From Streptomyces sp. f51 (GTDB lineage Bacteria; Actinomycetota; Actinomycetes; Streptomycetales; Streptomycetaceae): DNA of 64,000 nt. Positions within the stretch are counted from its first letter, which is position 1, and each line of letters opens with the position of its first letter. The position numbers and the translations under genes were made by a program. Below, in pieces: positions 41,047 to 50,191 of this stretch. The notes beneath the pieces are model-generated. The model did not search any database and was not told where the DNA came from. It was given only the letters and a program-made list of their open reading frames with translations. The stretch is from NCBI RefSeq assembly GCF_037940415.1, contig NZ_CP149798.1:4869001-4933000 (forward strand). The letters run 5' to 3'.

Positions 41047-43242
41047 GTGACAGCAGCAACGCACTCCACCCTCTTCCCGCAGGTTCCGGACACGGCCGAC
41101 GCGGTGCTCGACGGGCTCGACCCCGAGCAGCGCGCGGTCGCCACCGCCCTGCACGGTCCGGTGTGCGTGCTGGCGGGAGCCGGCACGGGCAAGACGCGGG
41201 CGATCACCCACCGCATCGCCTACGGGGTGCGCGCGGGGATCCTCCAGCCCTCCAGCGTGCTCGCGGTCACCTTCACCAACCGGGCCGCCGGAGAGATGCG
41301 CGGACGGCTGCGCCAGCTCGGCGCCGGAGGGGTCCAGGCCCGCACCTTCCACTCCGCCGCGCTGCGCCAGCTCCAGTACTTCTGGCCGAAAGCCGTCGGT
41401 GGCTCACTGCCCCGGCTGGTGGACCGCAAGATCCAGCTCGTCGCGGACGCTGCGGCCGCCTGCCGCATCCGCCTCGACCGGGGAGAGCTGCGGGACGTCA
41501 CCGGCGAGATCGAGTGGTGCAAGGTCACCCAGACCATCCCCGCCGACTACGCCGCGGCCGCCGCCCGCGCCGGCCGCGAGGCCCCCCGCGACCCGGCCGA
41601 GACCGCCAAGATCTACGCGGCCTACGAGGACCTCAAGCGCGACCGCGCGGTCATCGACTTCGAGGACGTCCTGCTGCTCACGGTCGCGATCCTCCAGGAC
41701 CGGCACGACATCGCCGAACAGGTCCGCTCCCAGTACCAGCACTTCGTGGTCGACGAGTACCAGGACGTCAGCCCCCTCCAGCAGCGCCTGCTGGAGCTGT
41801 GGCTCGGCGAACGCGACAGCCTGTGCGTGGTGGGCGACGCCAGCCAGACGATCTATTCGTTCACCGGCGCGACCCCGGACCACCTGCTCGACTTCCGCAC
41901 CCGCCACCCCGGGGCCACCGTCGTCAAGCTCGTCCGCGACTACCGCTCCTCGCCCCAGGTCGTCCACCTGGCCAACGGCCTGCTCTCCCAGGCGCGCGGC
42001 CGGGCCGCCGAGCACCGCCTCGAACTGATCTCTCAGCGCCCCCCGGGCGCCGAACCCGTCTACGCCGAGTACACGGACGAGCCCGCCGAGGCCGAGGGCG
42101 CGGCCCGGCGCATCCGCGACCTGATCGCCTCGGGCGTCCCCGCCGCCGAGATCGCGATCCTGTTCCGGACGAACTCCCAGTCCGAGACCTACGAGCAGGC
42201 CCTCGCCGACGCCGGTGTGCCGTACCAGCTGCGCGGCGCCGAGCGCTTCTTCGACCGCCCCGAGGTGCGCAAGGCCGGTTCGGCCCTGCGCGCCGCGGCC
42301 CGTTTCGGCGGCAACGACTCCCTCCTGGACGACGTCGTCGACCTGCCCTCGCAGGTCCGCGCGGTGCTCTCGGGCGAGGGCTGGACCGGCAACCCCCCGG
42401 CCGGCTCCGGCGCGGTCAGGGAGCGCTGGGAGTCGCTGGCCGCCCTGGTGAACCTCGCGCAGGACTTCGCGATCGCCAAGCCCGGTGCGACGCTCGGGGA
42501 CCTGGTGGCCGAGCTCGACGAACGCGCGAGCGCCCAGCACGCCCCGACCGTGCAGGGTGTCACCCTCGCGTCCCTGCACTCGGCCAAGGGACTGGAGTGG
42601 GACGTCGTCTTCCTGGTGGGCGTCGCCGAGGGCATGATGCCGATCACCTACGCAAAGACCGACGAGCAGATCGAGGAGGAGCGCCGCCTCCTGTACGTCG
42701 GTGTCACTCGCGCCAGAGAGCACCTGTTCGTGTCCTGGGCGCTCGCCCGCTCGCCCGGCGGCCGCGCGGGCCGACGCCCGAGCCGGTTCCTCGACGGCCT
42801 GCGTCCCGGCTCCGTCGCCACGGCCGGCGCCGGTTCCGGTGTCCGCCCGGGAGGCATCGAGCGCGGCGCCGGAAGAACCGGCGTCACCGCCCCGCGGCGC
42901 ACGAGCCGCAGCCCCGCGCGCTGCCGGGTCTGCGGCCGCACGCTCACCGACGCCGGCGAGATGAAGCTGATGCGCTGCGACGGCTGTCCCTCCGACATGG
43001 ACGAGGGGCTGTACGAGCGGTTGCGCGAGTGGCGGGCGGTGCAGGCGGAGCGCAGCGGGCAGCCCGCGTTCTGTGTGTTCACCGACAGGACGCTCATGGC
43101 GATCGCCGAGACCGCGCCCGACGACGAGGGCGAACTCGCCCGGATCCCCGGGGTCGGTGTCCGCAAACTCAACCGCTTCGGAGCCGACGTTCTGGCCATC
43201 TGCGCAGGTCGGGAGGTCGTGGAGCACAGTGAGGGCAACTGA
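41047..43242 (+). CDS. uvrD2: ATP-dependent DNA helicase UvrD2
   Basis: 731 aa. SF1A helicase: Walker A LAGAGTGKTRAI, VTFTNRAAGEMRGR, FVVDEYQDVSPLQQ, VGDASQTIYSFTGA, LHSAKGLEWDVVFL, LLYVGVTRAREHLFVSWA. A tetracysteine motif (CRVCG and CDGC, about 620-650) and an HRDC domain (YERLREWRAVQAERSGQPAF, ARIPGVGVRKLNRFG) follow, as in mycobacterial UvrD2. It unwinds DNA in repair or replication. GTG 41047 lies 6 nt after CAGCAT with no SD. It is followed by the wblC control region. Confidence 0.94.
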   Translation: MTAATHSTLFPQVPDTADAVLDGLDPEQRAVATALHGPVCVLAGAGTGKTRAITHRIAYGVRAGILQPSSVLAVTFTNRAAGEMRGRLRQLGAGGVQARTFHSAALRQLQYFWPKAVGGSLPRLVDRKIQLVADAAAACRIRLDRGELRDVTGEIEWCKVTQTIPADYAAAAARAGREAPRDPAETAKIYAAYEDLKRDRAVIDFEDVLLLTVAILQDRHDIAEQVRSQYQHFVVDEYQDVSPLQQRLLELWLGERDSLCVVGDASQTIYSFTGATPDHLLDFRTRHPGATVVKLVRDYRSSPQVVHLANGLLSQARGRAAEHRLELISQRPPGAEPVYAEYTDEPAEAEGAARRIRDLIASGVPAAEIAILFRTNSQSETYEQALADAGVPYQLRGAERFFDRPEVRKAGSALRAAARFGGNDSLLDDVVDLPSQVRAVLSGEGWTGNPPAGSGAVRERWESLAALVNLAQDFAIAKPGATLGDLVAELDERASAQHAPTVQGVTLASLHSAKGLEWDVVFLVGVAEGMMPITYAKTDEQIEEERRLLYVGVTRAREHLFVSWALARSPGGRAGRRPSRFLDGLRPGSVATAGAGSGVRPGGIERGAGRTGVTAPRRTSRSPARCRVCGRTLTDAGEMKLMRCDGCPSDMDEGLYERLREWRAVQAERSGQPAFCVFTDRTLMAIAETAPDDEGELARIPGVGVRKLNRFGADVLAICAGREVVEHSEGN

Positions 43243-43256
43243 TTCAAACTCGTCGG

Positions 43257-43295
43257 GAAAATAGTTTGCGCATGCCCCGGCAATCCCCATAGGTT
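43257..43295 (+). promoter_or_regulatory. wblC promoter with AT-rich WblC-type box
   Basis: AAAATAG (43257-43263) sits just upstream of TTGCGC (43266-43271), then 18 bp and TAGGTT (43290-43295). An AT-rich element abutting the -35 is the known layout of WhiB7/WblC-activated promoters. The predicted leader is about 600 nt. Confidence 0.6.
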
Positions 43296-43406
43296 CTTAA
43301 CCACGGCAGCAGCGGCCTTCTCGAAGGCCCTGGTTCCGTGCTGTACTTAATATCCGTCGGACCGGTTCGCCCCGGTCCCCCAAGACGCCGAGAGGAGGCG
43401 ATTCCA

Positions 43407-43733
43407 GTGATCAGCATCGACACCAGCTTCACCACCACCGTGAAAATGACCGATCGCTCGGTCGTCGTCTCCACGTGCCCGCTCGGCGTCTCGAACCTGG
43501 GCACCGGTCTGTCCGGCATTACCGCCGTCCGGCCGGCGTCCCCTGTGTCTCTCACGGGCCTTCCCGTTCGTGAGCGCAATGAGCGACCGATCCAGGCACT
43601 GGAAGCGGCAGTAGTGGCTGAAGCACATGCCTATGCCTTTGCGGCAGCCGGTGCCGGATCCCTGAAGCAGACGCAGCAGCACCACACGATGTGGGCCTTC
43701 CGTGGGCCTGAACCCTGGAGTGATCCAGCCTGA
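43407..43733 (+). CDS. upstream ORF in the wblC leader
   Basis: 108 aa starting VISIDTSFTTTVKMTDRSVV and ending with Trp-containing MWAFRGPEPWSDPA. A perfect AGGAGG lies 8 nt before the GTG, so it should be translated well. I recognise no domain. The stop is 24 nt before a strong terminator hairpin that precedes wblC, so its translation can be coupled to read-through. It may be a regulatory uORF rather than a functional protein; both are possible. Confidence 0.65.
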   Translation: MISIDTSFTTTVKMTDRSVVVSTCPLGVSNLGTGLSGITAVRPASPVSLTGLPVRERNERPIQALEAAVVAEAHAYAFAAAGAGSLKQTQQHHTMWAFRGPEPWSDPA

Positions 43734-43757
43734 TTCACCATCAGGCCGGCGCCTTCA

Positions 43758-43800
43758 GGGCCGCGGAACCCCACCCGGGATCCGCGGCCCTTCTGTTTGT
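43758..43800 (+). terminator. intrinsic terminator (attenuator) upstream of wblC
   Basis: A 10-bp G/C stem (43758-43767 with 43781-43790), a 13-nt loop, then the U-rich tail TTCTGTTTGT. It ends transcription about 110 nt before the wblC start unless disrupted. Confidence 0.75.
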
Positions 43801-43908
43801 CCCCGACCGGGGACGGCAGAGCGAAGGGGCCTCGGGACAAGAAAAGACCCGGTACCAGCCGCCAACCGGCCGACCCAGGCCGGCACGACCAGACGAGGAA
43901 GACGAACC

Positions 43909-44277
43909 GTGCAACTCGAAGCGCACGCCCCGTCAGTACCGCCTTCCGAAACGATCCCCCCGCCCGGCCTCACGGAGGACTCCACCTTGATCCCGCTCAC
44001 TGCGCTCACCGCGCTCGACGACGCCATCGAGAACCTCGGCGTACCCGTCCCCTGCCGTTCCTACGACCCGGAGGTCTTCTTCGCCGAGTCGCCGGCCGAC
44101 GTCGAGTACGCCAAGTCTCTCTGCCGCACCTGCCCGCTGATGGAGGCCTGCCTCGCCGGCGCCAAGGAGCGGCGTGAGCCCTGGGGCGTCTGGGGTGGCG
44201 AGCTCTTCGTCCAGGGTGTCGTCGTGGCCCGCAAGCGGCCGCGTGGCCGCCCGCGCAAGAACCCGGTCGCGGCATGA
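43909..44277 (+). CDS. wblC: WhiB-family regulator WblC (WhiB7 type)
   Basis: 122 aa. Four Fe-S ligands: Cys49, Cys72, Cys75 and Cys81 (C-x22-C-x2-C-x5-C). GVWGGE turn, then an AT-hook RGRPRK near the C-terminus, the feature that defines the WhiB7/WblC group. It activates intrinsic resistance to ribosome-targeting antibiotics by joining the principal sigma factor at promoters with an AT-rich box. The GTG start has GAGGAA 8 nt upstream. The long leader with uORF and terminator suggests induction when translation is blocked. Its stop overlaps the next start. Confidence 0.93.
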   Translation: MQLEAHAPSVPPSETIPPPGLTEDSTLIPLTALTALDDAIENLGVPVPCRSYDPEVFFAESPADVEYAKSLCRTCPLMEACLAGAKERREPWGVWGGELFVQGVVVARKRPRGRPRKNPVAA

Positions 44278-44597
44278 ACATCCGAGGAACGATCGACCGC
44301 CCCCTGACGCACGACCCCAAGAAGCAGGCCCCGATGAAGCCGTCCACGAGCGAGCCCGCCGGCTCCGCCACCACAGACTTCGCCACCACCGGCGCGAACG
44401 ACTCGCGTCAGAACAGGACCCGAGAGATGCAACTCATCCCAGAAGCCCTGGCTCGTGCGCATATGCACGAGCGACTGCACCAGGCCGAGCGGGAACGTCA
44501 GGCCGTGCGCCTGGCGGCCGCTCGCCGCATGCAGCGCCGGGCCGAGCGCGCCTCGATGCGAGCCCGGCGCGCGCTGGCCATGGCGGTCATGCAGTAA
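44274..44597 (+). CDS. Arg-rich hypothetical protein coupled to wblC
   Basis: 107 aa. The N-terminal half is disordered. The C-terminal half is one long basic helix (EALARAHMHERLHQAERERQ, then AARRMQRRAERASMRARRAL). No known domain; it may bind nucleic acid or the ribosome. The ATG overlaps the wblC stop (ATGA), so it is translationally coupled and should share WblC regulation. A strong terminator follows. Confidence 0.65.
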   Translation: MNIRGTIDRPLTHDPKKQAPMKPSTSEPAGSATTDFATTGANDSRQNRTREMQLIPEALARAHMHERLHQAERERQAVRLAAARRMQRRAERASMRARRALAMAVMQ

Positions 44598-44652
44598 TCG
44601 GCGCACACAGCCGTAGCAGCCGTTGCAGTCGCAGCAGTGACAGATATTGACC

Positions 44653-44688
44653 CCGCGGGGGCCGGTCCGAACGGACCGGCCCCCGCGG
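44653..44688 (+). terminator. terminator of the wblC operon
   Basis: A perfect 17-bp G/C stem (44653-44669 with 44672-44688) lies 55 bases after the coupled small gene. Confidence 0.8.
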
Positions 44689-44735
44689 TGCGTTGTACCG
44701 CGCGAACCGCCGGAGGCGGAGATATCGTCGCCAGA

Positions 44736-44960
44736 GTGACGAGTCTTCCCGAAGACAGTGACAGCACCGGCCCCGCACCCGGGTCCGAAGCGGACGACGC
44801 CGAGAAGATCGTGTGCGCCCGCTGCGGCACCACGGCATCCGGCCCCCGGCCGACATGGACCTGTTCCGTGGAGAACGGCACCCGCCGCTACTTCTGCGAC
44901 AACTGCGCCCGCGACAACCTCAGATCGATCGAGGGCCGTCTCGACTCGGCCTGGTGGTAG
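44736..44960 (+). CDS. small zinc-ribbon protein
   Basis: 74 aa. An acidic N-terminus precedes CARCG and CDNC knuckles, with an additional Cys in TWTCSVENGTRRYFC. It resembles small actinobacterial zinc-ribbon proteins; function unknown. GTG 44736 is 7 nt after a TATCGT -10 box and has no SD, so it is probably leaderless. It is convergent with the AarF-type gene. Confidence 0.65.
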   Translation: MTSLPEDSDSTGPAPGSEADDAEKIVCARCGTTASGPRPTWTCSVENGTRRYFCDNCARDNLRSIEGRLDSAWW

Positions 44961-45011
44961 CCGAGTCCGACGAACACCCGGCCCTCGGGCGCCCACCTCC
45001 GCGACGCGGGC

Positions 45012-46388
45012 TCACGCCTCGGCGGCCGACACCTCTTCGCCCAGCTCCTCGTCCTCCAGCTCCTCCTCCGGCACGAACCCCGGCAGCCACGCCTCCAGTT
45101 CGTCGCGCAGACGGACCGTCGCGCCGAGCTGGCACAGGACCCCTATGGTGCTGAGGGTCACCCGGTGTATCAGGAGATACGAGGGCGGCAGGTTCAACTG
45201 CCTGCCCAACTGGTGGGCGGGAGAACGCGGATCGGCGATCCGGGCGGCCTGACTGCGCATCCAGTTCCGGGTGAAGGTGAACTCGTCCAGCTCCGCCGGT
45301 TCGATGATCGGCAGCAGATAGTCCAGGACCGCGTCGGGTTCGAGGTCTATCGACTCCTTGACGAAGCCTTCCTCGCAGAGCAGTTCGTAGACCGACTCGG
45401 CGTCACCGTCCAGCGTCATGCGGAGCGAGTCGCCGATCGGCTGGGGCAGGCCGCCGGGAAGCCGGTCCACCGTGCCGAAGTCCAGGACCCCAAGACGCCA
45501 GCCGCCCTTCTCGTCGGGCAGCAGACGGAAGTTGCCCGGGTGCGGATCGGCGTGCAGCAGGCCGGTGCGGGCCGGGCCCGAGAAGAGGAAGCGGGCCAGC
45601 AACTGGCCGGCGCGGTCCCGCTGTTCCCGTGTGCCGTCGGTGATCACCTCGGACAGGGGCACCCCGTCCATCCACTCCGTCACCAGGACCTGCTCGCACT
45701 GGTGGACCACGGCCGGCACCAGCACGTCCGGGTCGTCCTCGAACTCCTCCGCGTGCGCGGCCTGCGCCTGTGCCTCCAGGCCGTAGTCGAGCTCCTCGGA
45801 GACCCGGTCGCGCAGCTCCGTGATGAGCGGCTTGATGTCCATTCCGGGAATCAGGGGCCCCAGGAGCCGTGCGAAGCGGCTGAGTTGGGTCAGGTCGGAC
45901 AGAAGGGCCTCGCCCGCACCCGGATACTGCACCTTGACGGCGACCTCACGGCCGTCGTGCCACACCGCCCGGTGCACCTGGCCGATCGAGGCCGCCGCCG
46001 ACGGCTTGTCCTCGAATTCCAGGAACAGCTCGGGCCAGTCCGCGCCGAGCCGCTCCTCCAGCACGGAGTGGACCGTGCGCGTGGGCATGGGAGGTGCCGC
46101 GTCCTGGAGTTTCGTCAGGGCCGCTCGGTAGGGACCCGCGATCTCCTCCGGGAGTGCCGACTCGAACACGGACAGTGCCTGCCCGAACTTCATGGCGCCG
46201 CCCTTCAGCTCCCCGAGAACCTTGAAGAGCTGCTCGGCCGTGCGCTGCTGGAGTTCCCGGCCCACGATCTCCGCGGACTTCCCGCCGATCCGCTTCCCGA
46301 GTCCCCAGGTCGCGCGCCCGGCGAAGCCGAGTGGCAGCGCGGCCAGTTTGGCAGTCCGGGTGACTGCCTTCCGGGGAAGATCAGACAT
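45012..46388 (-). CDS. ABC1/AarF-type atypical kinase
   Basis: 458 aa. UbiB/ABC1 motifs: KFGQALSVFESALPEEIAG (KxGQ), SAAASIGQVHRAV (Ala-rich loop), VAVKVQYPG, LHADPHPGNF and LDFGTVDRL. Family members are ATPases linked to isoprenoid-quinone and lipid metabolism. The orthologue-position gene in mycobacteria (Rv3197) lies beside whiB7 and has been connected with macrolide tolerance. ATG 46388 has GGAGGG close upstream, and the start overlaps the end of the ThiF-like gene. The C-terminal tail is very acidic (EEELEDEELGEE). Confidence 0.9.
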   Translation of the reverse strand: MSDLPRKAVTRTAKLAALPLGFAGRATWGLGKRIGGKSAEIVGRELQQRTAEQLFKVLGELKGGAMKFGQALSVFESALPEEIAGPYRAALTKLQDAAPPMPTRTVHSVLEERLGADWPELFLEFEDKPSAAASIGQVHRAVWHDGREVAVKVQYPGAGEALLSDLTQLSRFARLLGPLIPGMDIKPLITELRDRVSEELDYGLEAQAQAAHAEEFEDDPDVLVPAVVHQCEQVLVTEWMDGVPLSEVITDGTREQRDRAGQLLARFLFSGPARTGLLHADPHPGNFRLLPDEKGGWRLGVLDFGTVDRLPGGLPQPIGDSLRMTLDGDAESVYELLCEEGFVKESIDLEPDAVLDYLLPIIEPAELDEFTFTRNWMRSQAARIADPRSPAHQLGRQLNLPPSYLLIHRVTLSTIGVLCQLGATVRLRDELEAWLPGFVPEEELEDEELGEEVSAAEA

Positions 46389-47571
46389 GCGCCCTCCAGG
46401 TCCCAGCAAGCTGTGCGGCGTGCGGCTGTCGCTCTGCCATTGTCTCGTGTGCTTCGCCGTCCTCGGGGGTCCCCTCACCATTTGTTTTCCCGGCGGTGCC
46501 GCACGAGCACGCCGGATGCGCGCGAACCGGTGTCGAACGCCACTCGCATCCCGGCAGTGACGCCTCCCAGCGCGTTCCCGCGCGGACGGCCCGATCCCGG
46601 TCCAGGAAGGACAGCGCGTGGCTCGCGGCGAGGCCGGCCACCGCCGCGGCCAGGGCGAGATCGCACGCGGCCACCCGGCGCTGCCGTCCGGACCGCCACT
46701 GCGCGACCAGCCGCGGCCAGGCCGGATCGATGTCGGTGCGCCGCTGGTCCAGACAACCCGCGCAGCCGGTCTCGCCCGGCAGGACCAGGGGACCCACGAC
46801 CCCGGTCGCCTCGACGACCCCCGCGTACAGATGGGGGGTCCCCGAGGCCATGAGACCCTCGGCCGACAGGGGGTCCGGCGCGTGGACGGCCAGACCGTCG
46901 CGGGGGGCGAGGATCACGAGGGACAGTCCGCGGGTCTCCTCCCCCGCACCCCGGCGGGCGACCGAGCGGGGCGGACGGTCGGGGGCGGCCCGGCGCACGG
47001 CCCGCCGGGCGGCGTCCTCCCGGCGCTCGCCGATGGACTCGACGGGAAGCCCGCCCGGCGCCACGTCCCACGGCTCGACCCGCCCGAGGTCACGGACCTC
47101 GACCTCGCCCACGCCCGCGCCGGCGAGCAGTGCCGCCAGGACGGCGCCCACCCGGCCGGCCCCCCGCACCTGCACGCGCAGACGGCGCCGGGCCGCCAGC
47201 CGTTCGAGAGCCGCACCCGGCTCGCGGGCGACGAGGGAGAGGGAGGCGAGGTCAGGGCGCAGCCGGTCCATGGCCTCCTTCCTCTCGCGCAGGGCGGCCG
47301 AGGCCGGGCCGCCTCCCGTCGTGTCGTCCAGGAGGCCGGACCCGGCCAGACGGTCCACCAGTCCGTCCACATGGCCGTCGGGCAGTCCCATCTCCCGGCC
47401 CTGCTCGCGCAGCAGCGGCATCCCGCGTGTCCCGTCGAGCAGTTCGAGAAAACTGCCCGTCGCCGTGTCCATCGGGCCCAGCACCATCGCGTGCGCGGGT
47501 GTCATCCCGAACTGCACGGTGTTGAGATCCCGCCAGCCGCGCCGCAGCGCGGGCTTCACGATCGGATGCAT
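46381..47571 (-). CDS. ThiF/HesA-like protein
   Basis: 396 aa. The middle has an E1-like Rossmann segment LRVQVRGAGRVGAVLAALLAGAGVGEVEVRDLG and a domain with GCAGCLDQRRTDIDP and a C-terminal CSCG that could bind zinc. The ATP site is degenerate (GAGRVG rather than GxGGLG) and no clear adenylation Arg finger is seen, so it may not adenylate. The N-terminus (FLELLDGTRGMPLL) looks like a RiPP-recognition winged helix. It is translated with the downstream AarF-type gene (8-nt overlap). Substrate unknown. Confidence 0.75.
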   Translation of the reverse strand: MHPIVKPALRRGWRDLNTVQFGMTPAHAMVLGPMDTATGSFLELLDGTRGMPLLREQGREMGLPDGHVDGLVDRLAGSGLLDDTTGGGPASAALRERKEAMDRLRPDLASLSLVAREPGAALERLAARRRLRVQVRGAGRVGAVLAALLAGAGVGEVEVRDLGRVEPWDVAPGGLPVESIGERREDAARRAVRRAAPDRPPRSVARRGAGEETRGLSLVILAPRDGLAVHAPDPLSAEGLMASGTPHLYAGVVEATGVVGPLVLPGETGCAGCLDQRRTDIDPAWPRLVAQWRSGRQRRVAACDLALAAAVAGLAASHALSFLDRDRAVRAGTRWEASLPGCEWRSTPVRAHPACSCGTAGKTNGEGTPEDGEAHETMAERQPHAAQLAGTWRAHV

Positions 47572-47789
47572 GACCTACCCCCGTAGACCCGTCGGTACGT
47601 CCCCGTATGTCCGCGGCGCACTCCCGCAGCGCGGACCGGATGCCAGCATGCCCGTGCCCGCCGGACCCCGCCGGAAGTTGTCCACAGATGGCACCGTTCG
47701 TCGTACGAATCGGACGGGCAGACTGCGGATCGGCATCGAACCGTCCCGGGGGCGGGACTTCCCCCGTGCACAGCAGGTAACGTCGGGGC

Positions 47790-48383
47790 GTGCCCGCCGA
47801 CCCACCGCACAGCGCCGCGACCACACAGCGCAGCACGAGCCCGCCGCCGAGCGGTTCGGGGCCGAGCCCGATCGAGGTCCGCAGGAGCGCCCGACGGCGC
47901 AGAACGGTCTCCGCCTACCGCGAGGGCGACCGCACCGTCGTGCTCATCCCCGCCCGGATGTCCGAGGCGGAGGAGAAACGCTGGGTGACCGTCATGCTGG
48001 ACAAGCTGGCCGCCCAGGAAAGCCGGCGGGTCCTCGGCGACACCGAGCTCGCCGAACGCGCCGAGCGGCTGTCGGCCCACTACTTCGAAGGCCGGGCGCG
48101 GCCCTCCTCGGTGCGCTGGGTCACCAACCAGAACACCCGCTGGGGCTCCTGCACCCCCGCCGAGGGCAGCATCCGGCTGTCGCACCGGTTGCAGGGCATG
48201 CCCGAGTACGTCGTCGACTACGTCCTCCTCCACGAGCTCGCCCATCTGCTCGTACCGGGACACGGGCCCCGTTTCTGGCGGCTCCTGGAGGCCTATCCGC
48301 GCACCGAGCGCGCCCGCGGCTATCTCGAAGGAGTCGTCGCCGCGGACCGGCTGCCCCACCTTCCGGCGGCACGCGACGAGTAG
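47790..48383 (+). CDS. YgjP-like M48-type metallopeptidase
   Basis: 197 aa. Zinc motif HELAH (His148, Glu149, His152) followed by LLVPGHGPRFWRLLEAYP with the third ligand region. TNQNTRWGSCTPAEGSIRLSHRL is characteristic of YgjP/DUF45 proteins. No signal peptide, so a cytosolic SprT-like protease. GTG 47790 is 6 nt after TAACGT (47778-47783), a leaderless layout. Confidence 0.88.
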   Translation: MPADPPHSAATTQRSTSPPPSGSGPSPIEVRRSARRRRTVSAYREGDRTVVLIPARMSEAEEKRWVTVMLDKLAAQESRRVLGDTELAERAERLSAHYFEGRARPSSVRWVTNQNTRWGSCTPAEGSIRLSHRLQGMPEYVVDYVLLHELAHLLVPGHGPRFWRLLEAYPRTERARGYLEGVVAADRLPHLPAARDE

Positions 48384-48509
48384 CCGGCCGGCCTGTCCCG
48401 CCGGGGATGTGATTGTGTACCGGCTCTGCACCGGCTTCGTCCACTTCCGGACTTTGCCGTTAGCCTGACGCGACGCACTCGCATTCGGGATGGGGGACGG
48501 TCGTTACGC

Positions 48510-50180
48510 ATGGCCAGGGAATTCCAACGCGGCCACAAGGCCAAGATCAGTGACCTGACCGCGGGCACGGATCTGTACGTAGGTGTGCAGATCACCGGCC
48601 CCGGACTCACCTTCGACATCAGCTGCTTCGGCCTGGACGCCGACGAACGGCTGTCGGACGACCGCTACTTCATCTTCTTCAACCAGTCGAAGTCCCCCGA
48701 GGAGTCCATCCAGCTGCTCGGCGCGCAGTCGGGCGACACGGAGTCCTTCCGGGTCACCCTCGACCGGATTCCGGCGCGGATCCAGAAGCTGTCGTTCACG
48801 GCGACGATCGACGGCGCCGGACAGATGTCGCAGATCGCCCCCGGATACCTGCGCGTCGTCGCGGGCGGCGAGGAGGTGGCCCGGTACGCGTTCAGCGGCG
48901 CCGAGTTCTCCACCGAACGCGCCGTGATGCTGGGCGATTTCTACCTCAAGGACGTCTGGCGCTTCGCCGCGGTGGGACAGGGCTTCGACGGCGGCCTCGA
49001 AGCGCTGCTGAAGAACTTCGGCGGAGAGGTCGCCGAGGAGGAGCCCGCCGCCCCGCAGCCGCAGTCCGGTGCCGCGCCGTCCTTCGCCCCGCCCGCCCAG
49101 GCAGGACCCGCGCCCACGTTCGGCGCGCCTCAGTCGCCCGCTCCGGCACCCGCGCAGGGCTTCGCGCCGCCTCCCGGCGCCACCCCGCACGCCCCGATGC
49201 CCGCGCCCTCGGTGCACGGCGCGCCGACGATCGTGGCACCTCTGCACACCCCGCCCCCCGGTGCCGTCCCGCCGCCCGGCCCCGCGCCCTACGGGCAGCC
49301 GCCCGGCTACGGTCAGCAGCCGCCGGGACCGCCGGGCAACCTGCCGCCCGGTTACGGTCAGCAGGCACCGGCCGCGCCTCCCGGCTACGGCCAGCAGCCG
49401 CCGACGGCGCCCCCCGGCTACGGCCAGCAGCCGCAGTACGGCCAGGTCCCCGGGCAGTTCCCGGGCCAGCCCGGCGCCCCGTCCCCCTACGGCGCGCCCC
49501 AGGGCGCCGCGCAGGCCGGGGCCGGTGTGACCGCCGCGCTGGGCGCCTTCAAGGAGACGCCCACCGGCCAGCGGTGGACCCCGCAGAACAAGAAACTCAT
49601 CCGCGCCGACCTCGGCATCGGCGGCCAGCCGGTCCTGGCCCGCCAGGGCAGCATGGTGCTGTACCAGGGCAAGGTCGACTTCAGCTACAAGGGCGCCGGG
49701 TTCGCCGGCCGGCTCGTCGGCAGCGCGACCGGCCAGGAGATGCAGCTGATGCGCTGCACCGGCCAGGGCCAGGTGTTCTTCGCCGAGAACGCCACCCATG
49801 TGCACCCCATCGAGCTCCAGGGGGACGCGATCTGCGTCTCCGCCGAGAACGTCCTCGCCTTCGACGAGTCGCTCCAGTACGAGGTCCGCCGCATCGAGGG
49901 ACACGGCATCCCCGGGGGCGCGCTGTTCACCATGCAGTTCCAGGGCACGGGAACCATCGTCGTCAAGACGCACGGCGCCCCCGTCGTCCTGCCGGTGACC
50001 CCCACGACCTTCGCCGACTGCAACGCCGTCGTCGCCTGGTCGGCCGCCGCGCAGGTGATCGTCTCCAGTCAGGTGAGGATGCGCCGCAACGCCTACCCCG
50101 GCGACACCGGCGAGAGCGTGAACCTCCAGTTCCGCGCCGCGCCCGGCAGTTTCGTCGTCGTCCAGCCGTACGAGGTCTGA
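48510..50180 (+). CDS. TerD-AIM24 fusion protein
   Basis: 556 aa. N-terminal TerD domain (about 1-175): REFQRGHKAKISDL, FDISCFGLDADERLSDDRYFIFFNQ, GEEVARYAFSGAEFSTERAVMLGDFYLKDVWRFAAVGQGF. A Pro/Gly/Gln linker (about 180-350, repeats of PPGYGQQPP) leads to an AIM24 beta-sandwich (RQGSMVLYQGKVDF, LMRCTGQGQVFFAENATHVHPIEL, HGIPGGALFTMQFQGTGTIVV). TerD domains bind calcium in tellurite/stress systems. The role of AIM24 is unclear. Two stand-alone AIM24 genes follow in the same operon. SD GGGGGA upstream of ATG 48510. Confidence 0.87.
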   Translation: MAREFQRGHKAKISDLTAGTDLYVGVQITGPGLTFDISCFGLDADERLSDDRYFIFFNQSKSPEESIQLLGAQSGDTESFRVTLDRIPARIQKLSFTATIDGAGQMSQIAPGYLRVVAGGEEVARYAFSGAEFSTERAVMLGDFYLKDVWRFAAVGQGFDGGLEALLKNFGGEVAEEEPAAPQPQSGAAPSFAPPAQAGPAPTFGAPQSPAPAPAQGFAPPPGATPHAPMPAPSVHGAPTIVAPLHTPPPGAVPPPGPAPYGQPPGYGQQPPGPPGNLPPGYGQQAPAAPPGYGQQPPTAPPGYGQQPQYGQVPGQFPGQPGAPSPYGAPQGAAQAGAGVTAALGAFKETPTGQRWTPQNKKLIRADLGIGGQPVLARQGSMVLYQGKVDFSYKGAGFAGRLVGSATGQEMQLMRCTGQGQVFFAENATHVHPIELQGDAICVSAENVLAFDESLQYEVRRIEGHGIPGGALFTMQFQGTGTIVVKTHGAPVVLPVTPTTFADCNAVVAWSAAAQVIVSSQVRMRRNAYPGDTGESVNLQFRAAPGSFVVVQPYEV

Positions 50181-50191
50181 GGGAGCCCGTC

